DNA of 64,000 bases from Leptodontidium sp. MPI-SDFR-AT-0119 (lineage: Eukaryota; Ascomycota; Leotiomycetes; Helotiales; Leptodontidiaceae). Position numbers and translations under genes: made by a program. Below are positions 12,048-22,945 of the stretch, in pieces; position 1 is the stretch's first letter, and every line of letters starts with the position of its first letter. The notes beneath the pieces were generated by a model. The model worked only from the letters and a program-made list of their open reading frames with translations, made no database searches and was not told the DNA's origin. Where the stretch lies: NCBI GenBank assembly GCA_020726505.1, contig JAHLEZ010000048.1, positions 173,320-237,319 on the forward strand, read 5' to 3'.

Positions 12048-12833
12048 TTACTCTATTGACTGAGATGGTGGAACCACAACGCACTTGCATTCCGTGTTTC
12101 CGTCCTCATCAAACGCCGTGACTGATTTGCTTCCAACAATTTCATGTGCAGCCACTTCCCAACCTCCGTCGATGTGTGCGGTCAGAGTGATCCGCAAAGA
12201 ACCAAAATCCGTATCCCGCTCATCGTCGTCGCCCAACATCTTCCCCATAACTTTGGACTTCTCCTGCTTCTCTCTCCCCTGATCTTGAATTTCACCAGCA
12301 GTGATCCTGACCAGCCGATATCCAATGACAAAGTCCGAGGTGCCTCCCAAGGGTGCATGCTCTTGTGGAGTTTGTTGGTTGGGTCTTTGCGCCAAGCCCC
12401 GTCCAATCTTCAGACCCGTAATCATGAATACTGGCAGTTCGTACTGGGACCCCTCGAGGTATCCACGCACACTTTCTTTGTTTACCGCTTCGTGGATATA
12501 ATCTTGTGTAGGGGCAAAGTCGAGGGTTTCCACATCCTGAATTGAAAAGCGGCTTGTAACTTCCGAATCGAGGCCGGTACCATTCGTACCATCCAATCTC
12601 AGGCTCGAGAGAAATCGGGCTGTTACGCTGACTTGGCCATTTTGCAGGGATTCGGTAATGTCCCAGTCGCGTTTGTGACTCGTGTGCACATGCGAAGAAA
12701 TTGCGACAACATCACCAGGATTCAGAATCTCTTCTGGCTCGAGGGGATCAGCAATGATGCTTCCGAGTCTGATCGGGCCGTCTGGTGGGAGATCAAAGTT
12801 GGTCAAAACAAAGTATGTCTTCGAAGCTGCCAT
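12048..12833 (-). CDS. Fungal gasdermin-like pore-forming protein (RCD-1/HET-Q1 type)
   Basis: A single exon encodes 261 residues starting MAASKTYFVL. The frame stays open upstream to 13121, but this Met is chosen because the family begins this way. The N-terminus (TYFVLTNFD, then PPDGPIRLGSI) and the later blocks HKRDWDITESLQ and PVFMITGLKIGRG match, as I remember them, fungal proteins of the RCD-1/HET-Q1 gasdermin group. Those insert into the plasma membrane after a protease removes a short C-terminal tail, killing the cell during allorecognition. Here the C-terminal third contains an acidic/basic linker (about 190-215), then beta-rich sequence and a tail with CKC near the end, a plausible inhibitory segment. 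Its neighbour is an S8 protease, convergent. I have run no structure or profile search; the identification rests on pattern and context. Confidence 0.68.
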   Translation of the reverse strand: MAASKTYFVLTNFDLPPDGPIRLGSIIADPLEPEEILNPGDVVAISSHVHTSHKRDWDITESLQNGQVSVTARFLSSLRLDGTNGTGLDSEVTSRFSIQDVETLDFAPTQDYIHEAVNKESVRGYLEGSQYELPVFMITGLKIGRGLAQRPNQQTPQEHAPLGGTSDFVIGYRLVRITAGEIQDQGREKQEKSKVMGKMLGDDDERDTDFGSLRITLTAHIDGGWEVAAHEIVGSKSVTAFDEDGNTECKCVVVPPSQSIE

Positions 12834-13157
12834 GTTGAAGAGGGAGGATAGATATAGCGAGGCTGTAGAAACATGTGCTTGAAGAGACGGGGGGGTGGGG
12901 GTAGACAAAAACACAGAGACAGATATATCGTAGAGACAGACAGACAGAAAGAAAGGAAGAAATGGGGCGACAGCCGGCAAGATATATGGATGCTCAACAT
13001 CCCGGGCAGAGAGAAAAAGATGTGAAGCAGTGATAATAGCAGCAGCCAATCTGCATGGAGCAAATCCACCCACCCCCTTGAGAAATGAAGCCAGGAGCAT
13101 CTCCATGATTCGCAGCGACAAACGACAGACACACCGAGTTGGTATCGAGCCCGAGCC

Positions 13158-13214
13158 AGACAGAGCGCGAGTGCAGACAGAGCGCGAGTGCAGACAGAGC
13201 GCGAGTGCAGACAG
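13158..13214 (+). repeat. 17-bp tandem repeat, three full copies
   Basis: The unit AGACAGAGCGCGAGTGC occurs three times in a row and a partial fourth follows. It lies 325 bp upstream of the gasdermin-like start codon. Confidence 0.85.
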
Positions 13215-13993
13215 ACGATAAGGTTGGCTGGTTGGCTGGTTGGCTGATCTGATTCGAGTGTTGGTTTTTCCGTCCGTTCTCTGGCTGGTGCTGGTAGAAA
13301 CCGGGCGTCGAGCTTATGTTATGTCAGCAGCAGAGCCAGGCCAGGCCAGGCCAGGGCAGGACGGACCAGGACCTCGGACAGACACGTTCATTCTCTCTCT
13401 CCCCATGGGTGTGGGTGTCAAAGGGGGGGGGATGCGAACGACAACTAGACCTCCGTGCCTCAGCTCAGAGTAAGTATGGCATCCTTTGGGACTACCTCAG
13501 TACCTATCCCCTCAACTGCCAGAAGCACAAATCGCACACTTTTCTACAGGGGGTTACGGGGTTGCCATCACTACAGGGCCCGTGCGGTGCGGGGCTGGGT
13601 AAACAAAAACATTGACAACTTTATTTTCCCACTTATTTCCCTACCAAAAGACCTACCATTTGATGCAACAATCATGCCCGAACACGCAGTAACAAATCCT
13701 ACCGATGCAGGGACTTTCGTCCGGATGAGCTGTAGAATACACTGAATTTGGATGACAGCCTAAAATTTTGGTGTTCTTCGCTTAATTTAGGGTGTCGCTA
13801 CAGGGGCCTTCAGTGGGTCAAAACTCTGGCAGCTGAGGGGATACAGCAAGTTGGACGGGACGGTACCTTAAATACGGCCGCCACGGTACGGTACGGACCT
13901 GGGAATGGGATACAGCACCCCCACTTTCCACTTTCGTTGTCCACTTTCGTTTTCCACTCTACGCGTAAGGTGACGGCGGACTGGATCGTGCGT

Positions 13994-14020
13994 GACCTTG
14001 ACCTTGACCTTGACCTTGAC
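13994..14020 (+). repeat. Hexanucleotide microsatellite (GACCTT)
   Basis: Four and a half uninterrupted copies of GACCTT, followed by a short CTG run. Confidence 0.85.
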
Positions 14021-14071
14021 GCTGCTGCTGCTGTAAAACTCACGACTGGAGGCTGGACCGCACTGCTGGAA

Positions 14072-14101
14072 CTGATCTGATCTGATCTGATCTGATCTGA
14101 T
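14072..14101 (+). repeat. Pentanucleotide microsatellite (CTGAT)
   Basis: Six uninterrupted copies of CTGAT, followed by the palindromic stretch TCGACCGATCGA. Confidence 0.85.
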
Positions 14102-14478
14102 CGACCGATCGACACCATATTCTGCCCACTTCTTGGTTAGTCTTAGTCAAAGTCAGTCAGTGAGGGTTTTCCCATCTTCCTTCCTTCTCGACCTGACTTG
14201 ACCGTGCTGTCGCGTACTGTCCTGCGATCGATCCATGCTTGGATTCTCTCCCGAACCTCGACCTTATCTCGCCCCGCCCCCCGCCCCCCGCCCTTCCCCC
14301 TCATCATCACCACATCTGCTCCTGCACCTGCACCGCACCTGCAAACAAACATATCGGTCGCTCGCTCGCTCGCTCCATCGACACGACAGTCAACTTCTGG
14401 ACATCGTCAACAGCATCCCTCGACAGACAGGGGCTTCCGACAAAACCCAACAATGAGGTGCGCTGCGACTCCATAGCA

Positions 14479-15596
14479 ATGGAAACTCCGTCAAACCATA
14501 TCGATTTCCTTCTACAAGCTGCGAATAGCGACATCCCTGACAATACAACCTGGTCAATCTTCAAATTTACACTCGAGAGGAGGAAAATTGATACCACAAC
14601 CATAGATGAGACCGAAGCAATGCATCTCTTTCGAAACATACGCCGTGCGATCACAGAGGAACGGAAGGACGGAATGCGCGATGCGTCCAGGGAACACATC
14701 GCTGCTGTTCTGGCCCTTGCCAACAGCAAAGACCTCCCCATCGAAATGTTGAGCGTGTGGTCCTCGTTGAAATTCTGCCTCACATATAGTAACGCTAGCC
14801 TTGCTATACCGGATTCTGCAGACTGGTTGCGATCCTTTAAGAGATTCCGTTGCATCATAACAGGGGAAGAGGTGGAGCAGGACAATCCGCAACACGCGCC
14901 GCCGCCATCAGGAGCGGAGAGAGCCCAGTCGGACTCTGCGTATGATTCCCTGTCTGGGGAGGTATATCGTCCATGAATAGGAGTGTTGATATGGAAGCTG
15001 ATTCTTTGATAGGGCGGCGATCCAAAGGATGAAGGATACGTCACCGTCTTGTTGAATACGTGCGAAAAACACAAGAATGGAAGACTCCTCATACCTTATT
15101 CTATTTCCGACGAACATGAGAAACATGTCATGCTTGAAACTGCATCCCGACGCTGTGAACTATATCCTGATCAAGAGGGAGCTGTACGCGTTACTTGTTT
15201 CTCAAAGGACATCCCAGAGCCATCGGTAGTACAATTCGAAGTCGTCGAAGATCACCTGGAGGAGGCAGATATCGTTTTTTCTCGGAAGGTACTGGATGCG
15301 GACAAGAAGAGAGACTCGATGCCGGGTATGTGTGTCCTTTTCAAGCAGAACAGGTAGTCGATAAATTTTGCTGACTCGGAGTCTAAGACCAACGCGGAGG
15401 TCGCGATCATGACCGCTCAGCAGGGAGTTCCGCCGAATACTTCGAAAGGGAAGGCCACCTGCAGGCAGCATCCTATGCGATCGGTATTGCTCTACAAAGC
15501 CCCAACGTCCAAAATCTGAGCGACATGCAGATTGATAACCTGGGATACAAAGCAGGACGGGCGATACGGGCGGTGTATAAAACTCGTGGTGGATGA
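14479..15596 (+). CDS. Orphan protein of 334 residues, function unknown
   Basis: Three exons: 14479-14961, 15013-15325, 15388-15596. Both introns (51 and 62 bases) have GT-AG ends, and the second has a CTGAC branch site; all junctions keep frame. I recognise no family. Residues 1-130 look helical, about 140-165 is an acidic Pro/Ser-rich linker, the middle exon looks alpha/beta, and the last exon is basic with a predicted helical end. The frame is also open upstream to 14239, but that extension is proline- and serine-rich and translates a leader that looks untranslated. Protein-like fragments continue to about 15,950 in shifted frames, so a longer original gene or an extra exon is possible. 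Confidence 0.6.
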
Positions 15597-16244
15597 ATAG
15601 TATCGAGAGGAACTCGGAAACAAAATCAGACAGTGGACGAGAAAACCTTGCAAGCCACTTTGCTAAACTTCTCGCCACCTACCAAACATGCAGACCAAAA
15701 GTCTCATCGCTTGCAACGACAGCGCCGCCAACCCCTATCCGCTCGACGATTTTGCGGCAGTCTCGCTGTTGGAACTAGCATCGATGTTGGCATAGAAAGG
15801 ACGCAAAGCGCAATGTACAAGACCTCCTCGCACGGGCGGAGAAGAAAGATCTGCGGACCGAAGTATCTCACAGGAAGGAAGTCTATGTAATGTATGTCCG
15901 GGAGGACGCGATAACTGTAACATCATGTACTTTTGGTGGAATATGTGTTATAAGAAGAGAAAGGGTCCTGGAGCCTGTATGAATCGCATTTGCAAGGGGG
16001 CTCCCTTAAACACTCATTCCGAGTGTGACACCAGATGACACGGTGTCCGAAGATACTTTCGAGCTAGGAGCTGTAAGATATCCTCTTTACATCAAATCAT
16101 CAAGCTGCACATGGCTAAGTCTCCACAGGTGGTGTGTCCTCTTGATCAAATTTCAACTAGCTGCTCTTTGCCTTATCGTTTTCGATGGCTATGAGACTTG
16201 GCTACACCAATAATCGTAGCCAACCAAATGCAAGCCACGTCTGC
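15597..16244 (+). other. Possible decayed coding tail, then intergenic
   Basis: Frames in 15,600-15,960 translate to plausible fragments (for example an alanine/leucine stretch followed by KRNVQDLLARAEKKDLR) separated by a stop and a one-base frame change. No splice sites link them cleanly. After 15,960 I see nothing. Confidence 0.3.
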
Positions 16245-16348
16245 GCAGCCTCGGAATTGAAGACGTGCAGCCTCGAAATTGAAGACGTGCAGCCTCGAAA
16301 TTGAAGACGTGCAGCCTCGAAATTGAAGACGTGCAGCCTCGAGATTGA
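16245..16348 (+). repeat. 22-bp tandem repeat, four full copies plus a partial
   Basis: Near-identical units beginning GCAGCCTCGAAATTGAAGAC run head to tail from 16245 to 16332, with a truncated fifth to 16348. One base differs in unit 1. A minus-strand reading frame crosses the array and would give a repetitive peptide, but no gene structure supports it. Confidence 0.9.
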
Positions 16349-18597
16349 TAGTGGAACCTGGCATGTGGTGCCATCCAGTCCATAGGCTGGACAGTACGTG
16401 TTTGTGGTAGTACTCGATTGGTTGTGTTGCTGCATGCTGCTGGCAGCTTGGATCCGCACCAGCTCCTCCTGGCAGTCGATGAACGAACCAGCTCATACAT
16501 TTTACCATGTTTGAATATAGTTAGTTACTGTATCTTTCTTTATCTCAATAGTTGAAAATGTATACTATTTTCTCTCTAATGTCCAAGAAAGTATTTGACT
16601 ACTTAAGGGCTGAATTTCTTGTATCAAATCGCCCCAAAATACATCTCTTCCCACGATCACATGGCTGCTGCGTCTGACTATCGTGTTCTGAATATACAGA
16701 TAGAATGGTTTGGTCAAGATCTATCATTCTATCACTTTAAATTCTGTATGGAAGCAAGGCTTATTCACGACGACACCTGTCGAGTTGATCTTGAAATGAA
16801 CATTTGTTCATACGGTCGGGACTCTTACTACACTGATTTGCTGTTCCCCTCCTCTCCCCTCTAAGTCCTATGAAATTCACCTCGCACCACATACCATCCA
16901 CTATCCAGTACTACACTCTCGAGAAAGAATTGAAACCCCAATCAGTAGCCATCGTTCCAATTTTCATGAAGTCAAAACGATTGCTTAATTGCCCTTATCT
17001 CCCTTCTCTAAACCTATGAGAACCCAAACAGCTCCTGTCTCTGCCAGGGGGCCCATTAGCCTTGCCCCCACAGCAATCTGTAGCCTCCTGACGGACATCC
17101 CACATCGACCTCCTGGTACACAAAACAGTTGTATCATGCCTCATCGCTTCACCTCTCGCCTTTTCAACTCTCGATTTTGCCCTCATGGCAATCACATGCT
17201 GAAAGTGTTCGACTTACAGACTTTCTATCTCAAAAGTCCTGGGATGATAGGGGACGAGTGCTTTACGAAGTTACAGAGCCCTGGCCCTGGCCCCTTGTAT
17301 TTAAGGGCGAGAGTCGCTAAAGAAGCCCAGGAACTTCCTTGGGATCCTTGAATGATCGCTGTACTTGCTATCCGCCGAGAGGAGAGTGCTTGCATTAGGT
17401 TGCTGGGTGAGAAGCTTGAGTTTTCGGCGCACTCACTCACTGTAGCTGTACGCTGTTAGCAGTCTTGGGGCCGAAACTACCCCTGTAATCCCGGGACTTT
17501 TGAGACAAAGCTCCGTAGACGTGTGCGTCTCAGGCAATGTGCTTGAGTCCTCCAGATTCTGATTGTCTGTTTACCTTATCTTACTCCCCTGCTCTACGAT
17601 AAAATTCCGGCAAATCGTCACACTGCTCAGCTTTTACGGTTTATTGATTTCTCCGGAGGTGATATCATAAAGTAAGCAAAAGTAACGATGATTTCAGTAT
17701 ATTCCGATGCCCCTTACAAGAGAAGGTAGGTAGCTACGCCATGTAAGGACTTGCAAAAGCGTCAAAGCAAAAAGAAGGCTGTGTAAGAGTCATGGGCAGC
17801 ATGATACTTGATTCTCTCGACACCCCTAGACTATTTTGATGTTGATAAAGGCTGCCAGGCGGAATATGAAAGATGTAATCCTTTCGAAGAAAAAAACTAT
17901 TATTTGCAAAGTGGTAGGCTGGATTTTGCAGTTTGCAAAAAGTGTCCAAATGTGCTGAAGGTATAGCTCTTACAATACATAAAGGAAATCGACAACTTTC
18001 TGCTCTGTGTAAGGCTAAAGAGATATTTGCAGTCGCTGTACTGTAATTATCATTTAAGCATACTGAGAGTAAAGCAGGGGTACTGAAGACATCACTTTTC
18101 GAGTATCTTTCAAGAGCGAATTAGCATATTAAGCTTATTTTAGATCACTTGAAACCTGCCACCCTATGAAATCGATTTATGAAATGAAACAAACAAACTC
18201 AGCACCTGACCTGTAGCAGTGGGACCTTTGCTACAATAAGCAGATAAACAATTCAAAAACAAAGAGGCTAGATGTGCAATCGGAATCTCGCAGTCAGGCG
18301 AGACTAATCAAATTACTTGTATGCAAACGTCGACCAATACGGATGTCTGCTGGGCTTCCAGCTAATTAGCTCGACAAAGAGCAATTACTTTGAGAGATAT
18401 GCATAATCGCCTCACAGTTATCGAATCAACTTGCTCCACGTACCTCCACTGACGTTCTCGATAGAAGAGGGTGTGCTGCACGAAATTGACAAATCCACCT
18501 TTCGGATTATCCAGAGCGGGATCAGAGCACCGCTCAAAGCTTTTAATGGACAATACTTTCCCATAATTATCGAGTTCTCGTTGAAAGAAAGAAAAAA
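16349..18597. other. Gene-poor stretch
   Basis: About 2.2 kb with short frames only. None shows a domain, a signal peptide or a coherent exon chain. The last 150 bases before 18598 are probably the leader of the coiled-coil gene. Confidence 0.5.
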
Positions 18598-19524
18598 ATG
18601 GCAACCACCAAAGGACCCCGAGTGAAGGAGCTAGCAGCAGGATTCCAGCCAATCCATGGAGTAGCAATCGACTTCGAGATCGTAACACCTGCGGCTCAGA
18701 GAGCAAAAAAAGCTGCTGCAGATATCGAGCAGAGTCCAACCGCGCCACGTCTCAATAGAGCAATTAAGTCGGACACCGAACAACTTGCTGTGCCTGCGAG
18801 GCCATCAAGTCAGAGAAATCGGAAGGACTCGGAGCCCACGCCTCCGGCGTCCCCTCAAGATGGCTTAAATCAGAATCGCGGACGGGGCGTGGGCATGAAT
18901 ATCCAAACTTCGCATAGTCAAGATCGCGCAGGTACACCTGAGCCATTTGGTGATATCTCTATTGAAGGTCTGAGGAGGGAACTTGGGGGCGTGAAAGCGG
19001 AGATTGCATCTCTACACGAGAGATTGACGCGGAGGGACGACGAAATACACGCATTGGGAAGGAGATTGGATGACATGAAAGACAGATACGATGAGGCCAT
19101 AATCAATCTGAAGAGAAGCCAGGCAGAGAGAGATGAGCTGAAGGATCAGGTTGAGAGATTGAGGGGTGAGTTGAGGGAGGAGAGGAGTCTGAGAAGGGAG
19201 ATGGAGAATGAACTTGAGGAGAAGCAAAGGAAGGCTAGGAAGCTGAACGAGGTGCTTGTGACGATGAGTGATGAAGCTGCCGAAAGAGCTAGGAAGTCTG
19301 CTCTAGATGCCGAGGATGAGATGGCGAGGATTGCTGCAAGAAATGTGGAAAGTCGAGGAAAAGATGTGAAAGAGAAGCGGACGAGTAAGAAGAGTATTCA
19401 GCTAATCACCGACGAGAGGCCGCAGAGTAGCGTGACTTCGATATTTCCCTCATCAAAATCTTCAAGGTCTTTCAAAGGTCGGAAAGAGAGTAGCAGTAGC
19501 TCGAAACCAAGATGGAAATCTTGA
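18598..19524 (+). CDS. Coiled-coil protein of 308 residues, function unknown
   Basis: Single exon with a strong start context (AAAAAATGGCA). Residues 1-115 are low-complexity, rich in Ser/Pro/Arg, and probably disordered. Residues about 118-245 form a long charged coiled coil (leucine heptads among Arg/Glu/Asp, with blocks such as RRELGGVKAEIASLHERL). The C-terminus is a basic Ser/Lys-rich tail ending in SSSSSKPRWKS. Such architecture suits a scaffold or cytoskeleton-associated protein, but no specific family is evident. A frame open upstream (about 18431) lacks an ATG and is not included. Confidence 0.65.
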   Translation: MATTKGPRVKELAAGFQPIHGVAIDFEIVTPAAQRAKKAAADIEQSPTAPRLNRAIKSDTEQLAVPARPSSQRNRKDSEPTPPASPQDGLNQNRGRGVGMNIQTSHSQDRAGTPEPFGDISIEGLRRELGGVKAEIASLHERLTRRDDEIHALGRRLDDMKDRYDEAIINLKRSQAERDELKDQVERLRGELREERSLRREMENELEEKQRKARKLNEVLVTMSDEAAERARKSALDAEDEMARIAARNVESRGKDVKEKRTSKKSIQLITDERPQSSVTSIFPSSKSSRSFKGRKESSSSSKPRWKS

Positions 19525-20029
19525 ACGCAGCTAAACCCTGGCAGGCATATTATCATCGTGGTATAGTAATGGAGTATCCCTAAAAATGAGACTGATACAT
19601 TCGACATTTTGTTCCGACACCTGTTTCGTGTTTCCCTTTTCCATTCCTGGGGACTCAGAAGGCCGATTCAGTAAATGGTAGTCACCAGAAAGACATGACA
19701 AAAACCATTTGGATGCGAACACAATAGATATCATGTCGGGCGGGTATCCCCTCAGCCCGGACCATCGACCGTCTGAGATATGGATTGAAGAATGACAAGA
19801 AAAACACTGGCTTTCTCGTTCATGACCCTCGGAGAACTTGCAAGATGCATACCAAGCAAAGGAAAAACAACGATAGCAGGTCGTAGTTCGACGATAGCGA
19901 TACGTTTCCTGTGATGTAGTCACTATTCTACGTAAAGGCGTGCTTCCAAGAGTCGTCTCCACCAGGGCTACTAAGTCCCCCCCCCCCACCATTCCGGACT
20001 TCCGGACACCCCGTAATTTTACCACCACT
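19525..20029. other. Intergenic
   Basis: A minus-strand frame (19531-20028) runs through here without domain or start support. It is probably sequence continuous with the end of the adjacent transposon relic. A C9 run lies at about 19,980. Confidence 0.4.
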
Positions 20030-20591
20030 TACAATAACACTTAATTACTTTACAACGCTTTAATTTCTATATAATCTTCTGTAGCATTAGAATCTTTTGC
20101 TAAATCTGAATTAATAAGTACAATTTCTTAATCTTTAGTTGTAATTTAAGCTCTTTAGATAGCTTAAATATCTGCAAACTTGGAATTTAGATTAATTTAT
20201 ACTTTCCATTTTTTCCGTAGTTATAATTAATTTAATTTAGCTTTTAATTGCTATATCTTTATCTTTACTTATCTTAATACGAAGTCCTTTTGATTAAAAG
20301 CTTCAATAGCTTTATTAAAGAGTAGTCGACGTGTTAAAAGATTATTATATAATAATTTAGATAAAGTGTTAAGTTATAACCTGAATTTTTTGCTTACTTT
20401 TAGCGTAAATTAAATAATTAATAATTCCTCCACTTTCTTAGTAATCTGAAAGTCCTTTAAAATACCTGTTTCTAGCTCCTAATTACTATTCTCTAATAGT
20501 AATCGGCTTATTAATAGTTTTACTATACTTACTAGTTATAAGCTAGTAGTTCATTAACTGGCTTTAATATTTATAGCCGTTAAGCTCTCAA
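20030..20591 (-). mobile_element. RIP-mutated relic of a pogo/Fot-type transposon
   Basis: A sharp AT-rich island. On the minus strand it reads, through stops, like the C-terminal region of fungal DDE_1 transposases: RRLFNKAIEAFNQKDFVLR, then a KAKLN segment, a basic RKKWKV block and NLNSKFADI. The stops sit at former Gln/Trp codons. No ends were resolved. The F-box-like gene begins to decay or end just beside it. Confidence 0.6.
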
Positions 20592-20648
20592 TTGGGTATT
20601 CTTCAATCCAAGATCCCCACCGCAGTTTCCGATCGATTAATCTTTCCG

Positions 20649-21778
20649 CTAGAAAGCCAGAAAGTTAGGACACAAGCTGAGAGTCAGACCATCCAAATTG
20701 AGCTGTTGCGTGACAGCATCGAAAAATTTAGACAATTCGTCTTCACTGCAATCCTGAATGTTAACATCAAAGGTCAAGAATTTGATGCCCGCGCAAGCCA
20801 TAGGACGATCGTTGAGAACATTAGGAAGCTCGGCGAAGTCAAACTCCTCAGGGCAGATGATGCTGACTCGAGTCCAGAAAGCAACTGAGAATTCTGTCCT
20901 GATTTGCCGACTGACATTTGACATGTCTCTAACCAGTTGAACCATCGACCAGTCCTTCGTCGCAGATCTCTCACTGAGGTAGGGATCACAGGAAATGGTA
21001 TAGCAGCCACTGCGAAGCGGATGAGATTTTCCCAGTTGGATTTTCGCCTACTTCTTTCTCTCGAACTCAGCCCGTCGCCCCACCTTTCCTCTGGCGTTTG
21101 CGAAATATTCTCACCGAAAGCGGGTACATGGCTGAGCCTTTGGAGGTAATCTTCATATGTTCCGGTAATGTGCCCTTTGTAGTCGAATGGTCCACAAAAT
21201 CGTTCCACTTGAATCTGAATATGCGTTGCCTTCGATTTGCCGTCAGACGAATGGAATGGTCCAAGAAGGTAGAGATAGATCTTAAGTCTGATTTCCAGCG
21301 GGAGCTTCAGGAAAGGAAAGGGACCGGATCTAGATAGGGTTAGCACTTGTCGCAACGATGGCCAATCTGAATGAAGTACCTCGTAAAGCCATCAAGCTCA
21401 ATGAATAGAACATTGTTTCCTAGGGAATCCGAGTCTGCAGATTCTGATGGCCGACGCTCAATAATTCTTCCACTATTGTTTGCAGGGTTAGAATACATTG
21501 TTAATCTCTCCTATGACTGGAGGGGATAGTCGCGGGTCAACCTACAAGCACATGTCGCCGTATCCTGTGTTGTACGCCATTGGGTAGTACCGCGACGTGA
21601 CAGTAGTAGAGGCGGTAGTATTGTTTGTGATACTTGGAGAATCCGTGTTTGACTTTTCTTTGGAGTTGAGGCCGCTGATATTCGTGGCAGACAGAGGAAG
21701 GCCAACACCATCATGGGCGAGGATTGGAAAGTTGCGTTCATCGATGTCTGGGGACATCTTGGGTACGAGTGCTTCCAT
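20649..21778 (-). CDS. F-box-like (2EXR-type) protein, one junction unresolved
   Basis: Exon 1 is 21546-21778 (start MEALVPKMSPD), exon 2 is 21380-21472, and exon 3 starts at 21329. The first two introns are canonical (73 and 50 bases, CTAAC branch sites) and restore frame into FLKLPLEIRLKIYLYLL, the signature opening of fungal F-box/2EXR proteins at about residue 115. Downstream, the reading frame changes by one between about 20,960 and 21,150, and the last segment (VSRQIRTEFSVAFWTR, ending at 20649) is clearly protein-like. Either a third intron with weak signals or a one-base disruption explains this. F-box proteins usually recruit substrates to SCF ubiquitin ligases. A RIP-mutated transposon relic lies 57 bp beyond the stop. 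Confidence 0.55.
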
Positions 21779-22945
21779 GATCGATCGTGAATCTTTCTGT
21801 GCGCGTATTTTCAGCCTCTTGCTCGGTTTGATGCTATAGTGAGCATTCAACACCCCGTCCGAGGGCGATTGAACGATTCCTTGGATGCGACAGATATAAC
21901 TGGAATTGAGAAGGATACGTACGGGATAGTCTTTGTTTGTCTCTGGAATTCAGGATACGAAAGGACGCGATATCTGCGCGATGAAGTCGTCGTGGCGATC
22001 TGCTCTAGGTGGTGTTGAGGTTGGAAAGGAAGTAAAGTTTGAGAACCTGAAGGAAGGGAACGTGGAAAGCGTTTTAGCGTGTCTCGCTTAAATTTGATTA
22101 GTGTTGACTTCTCGCCAGGAATGGAAGAAACGACGGGATGGCTGCACCGCACCTCATTATGATGCCGCGAGCTTCGACAAGAAGTCTTCTTACTGGAAGG
22201 TTTTGTCTTATCGTCTTATTTATGGTGTTTGATGAAGAAATTATCTGACGATTTTGATCGTAGCAACAATATAGAATAAACGCTACACGTTACTAGACTA
22301 ATGGAGCTGGGGAGTTGAGAAACCTGCTGTCAGGGAAAGCTGAGAAGATACGGCAAAACCGCCAAAGAAATGAATTTGAACATCGTAATTGTGTACAGTC
22401 TCATGACAGCATGATGCGTGAAGGCTTTAGAGCGGGTGGGAGGAGAAGGACCAGTGCTCTGCAATTCAGGAAGAACTTGCAGCTACCTAGGTATTTTGAA
22501 AGAGCGGTATTTGCCGCCCTTCTGGTCTGCTAAGAGCACCCGGAACCTTACTTGAATGGTCCTCCGATAGAATGTCGGCAACGGCATTGTGTTAGGCTTG
22601 ACGCAAAAATACATATCAAGTTCAGGAGAGCTGAAGTGTTGCATCTGTTTGTCAATGGATCTCAACGAACGCAACCTGTTCATGGAAAATAGAAATTAAA
22701 ATCTTCGTTTACTGATTTCTCCTAGGTGCGACGTGCCTATCACCGCCTTGATGTCACAAATTTTGCACGGGAAGAAGAGTCTGATGATCTGATCTTCGCT
22801 GGTTTCGGAAGTGTTATATTCCTTTGCTTGTTTAGACTGACGCCCATGAAACCATCACGGCCACGAAACTACAAGATACATCCAAAGAGCTTATCTGTCC
22901 TCCAAGACTGGGATTTTGAGTTCCCATGAAGGTTTTGACCAATAT
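21779..22945. other. Intergenic
   Basis: Short frames on both strands, none with start context plus domain. A minus frame at 21847-22152 is basic and Ser-rich and could be leader sequence of the F-box-like gene. Confidence 0.4.

Larger units (their letters stand above)
12834..14478. other. Intergenic with several short tandem repeats
   Basis: Divergent region between the gasdermin-like gene and the orphan gene at 14479. It contains the microsatellite-like runs listed separately, pyrimidine-rich leaders on both sides and a G-run at about 13,422. Long overlapping frames exist on both strands, but their translations are low-complexity and show no domain. Both promoters probably lie here. Confidence 0.5.

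Noticed and set aside
12834..13121. In-frame N-terminal extension of the gasdermin-like protein (96 more codons)
   Set aside because: The extension is low-complexity and the family begins at the internal Met (MAASKTYF); it is probably untranslated leader.
14239..14478. Upstream in-frame extension of the orphan gene
   Set aside because: Translation is Pro/His/Ser-rich leader-like sequence with no sign of conservation; the downstream ATG has a better context.
16173..16508. Minus-strand frames encoding a repetitive peptide across the 22-bp array
   Set aside because: All three minus frames are open across the array because 22 bp is not a multiple of three and the unit lacks stops; this is a by-product of the repeat.
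19531..20028. 165-codon minus frame next to the transposon relic
   Set aside because: Composition and continuity suggest transposon flank; no domain or splice support.
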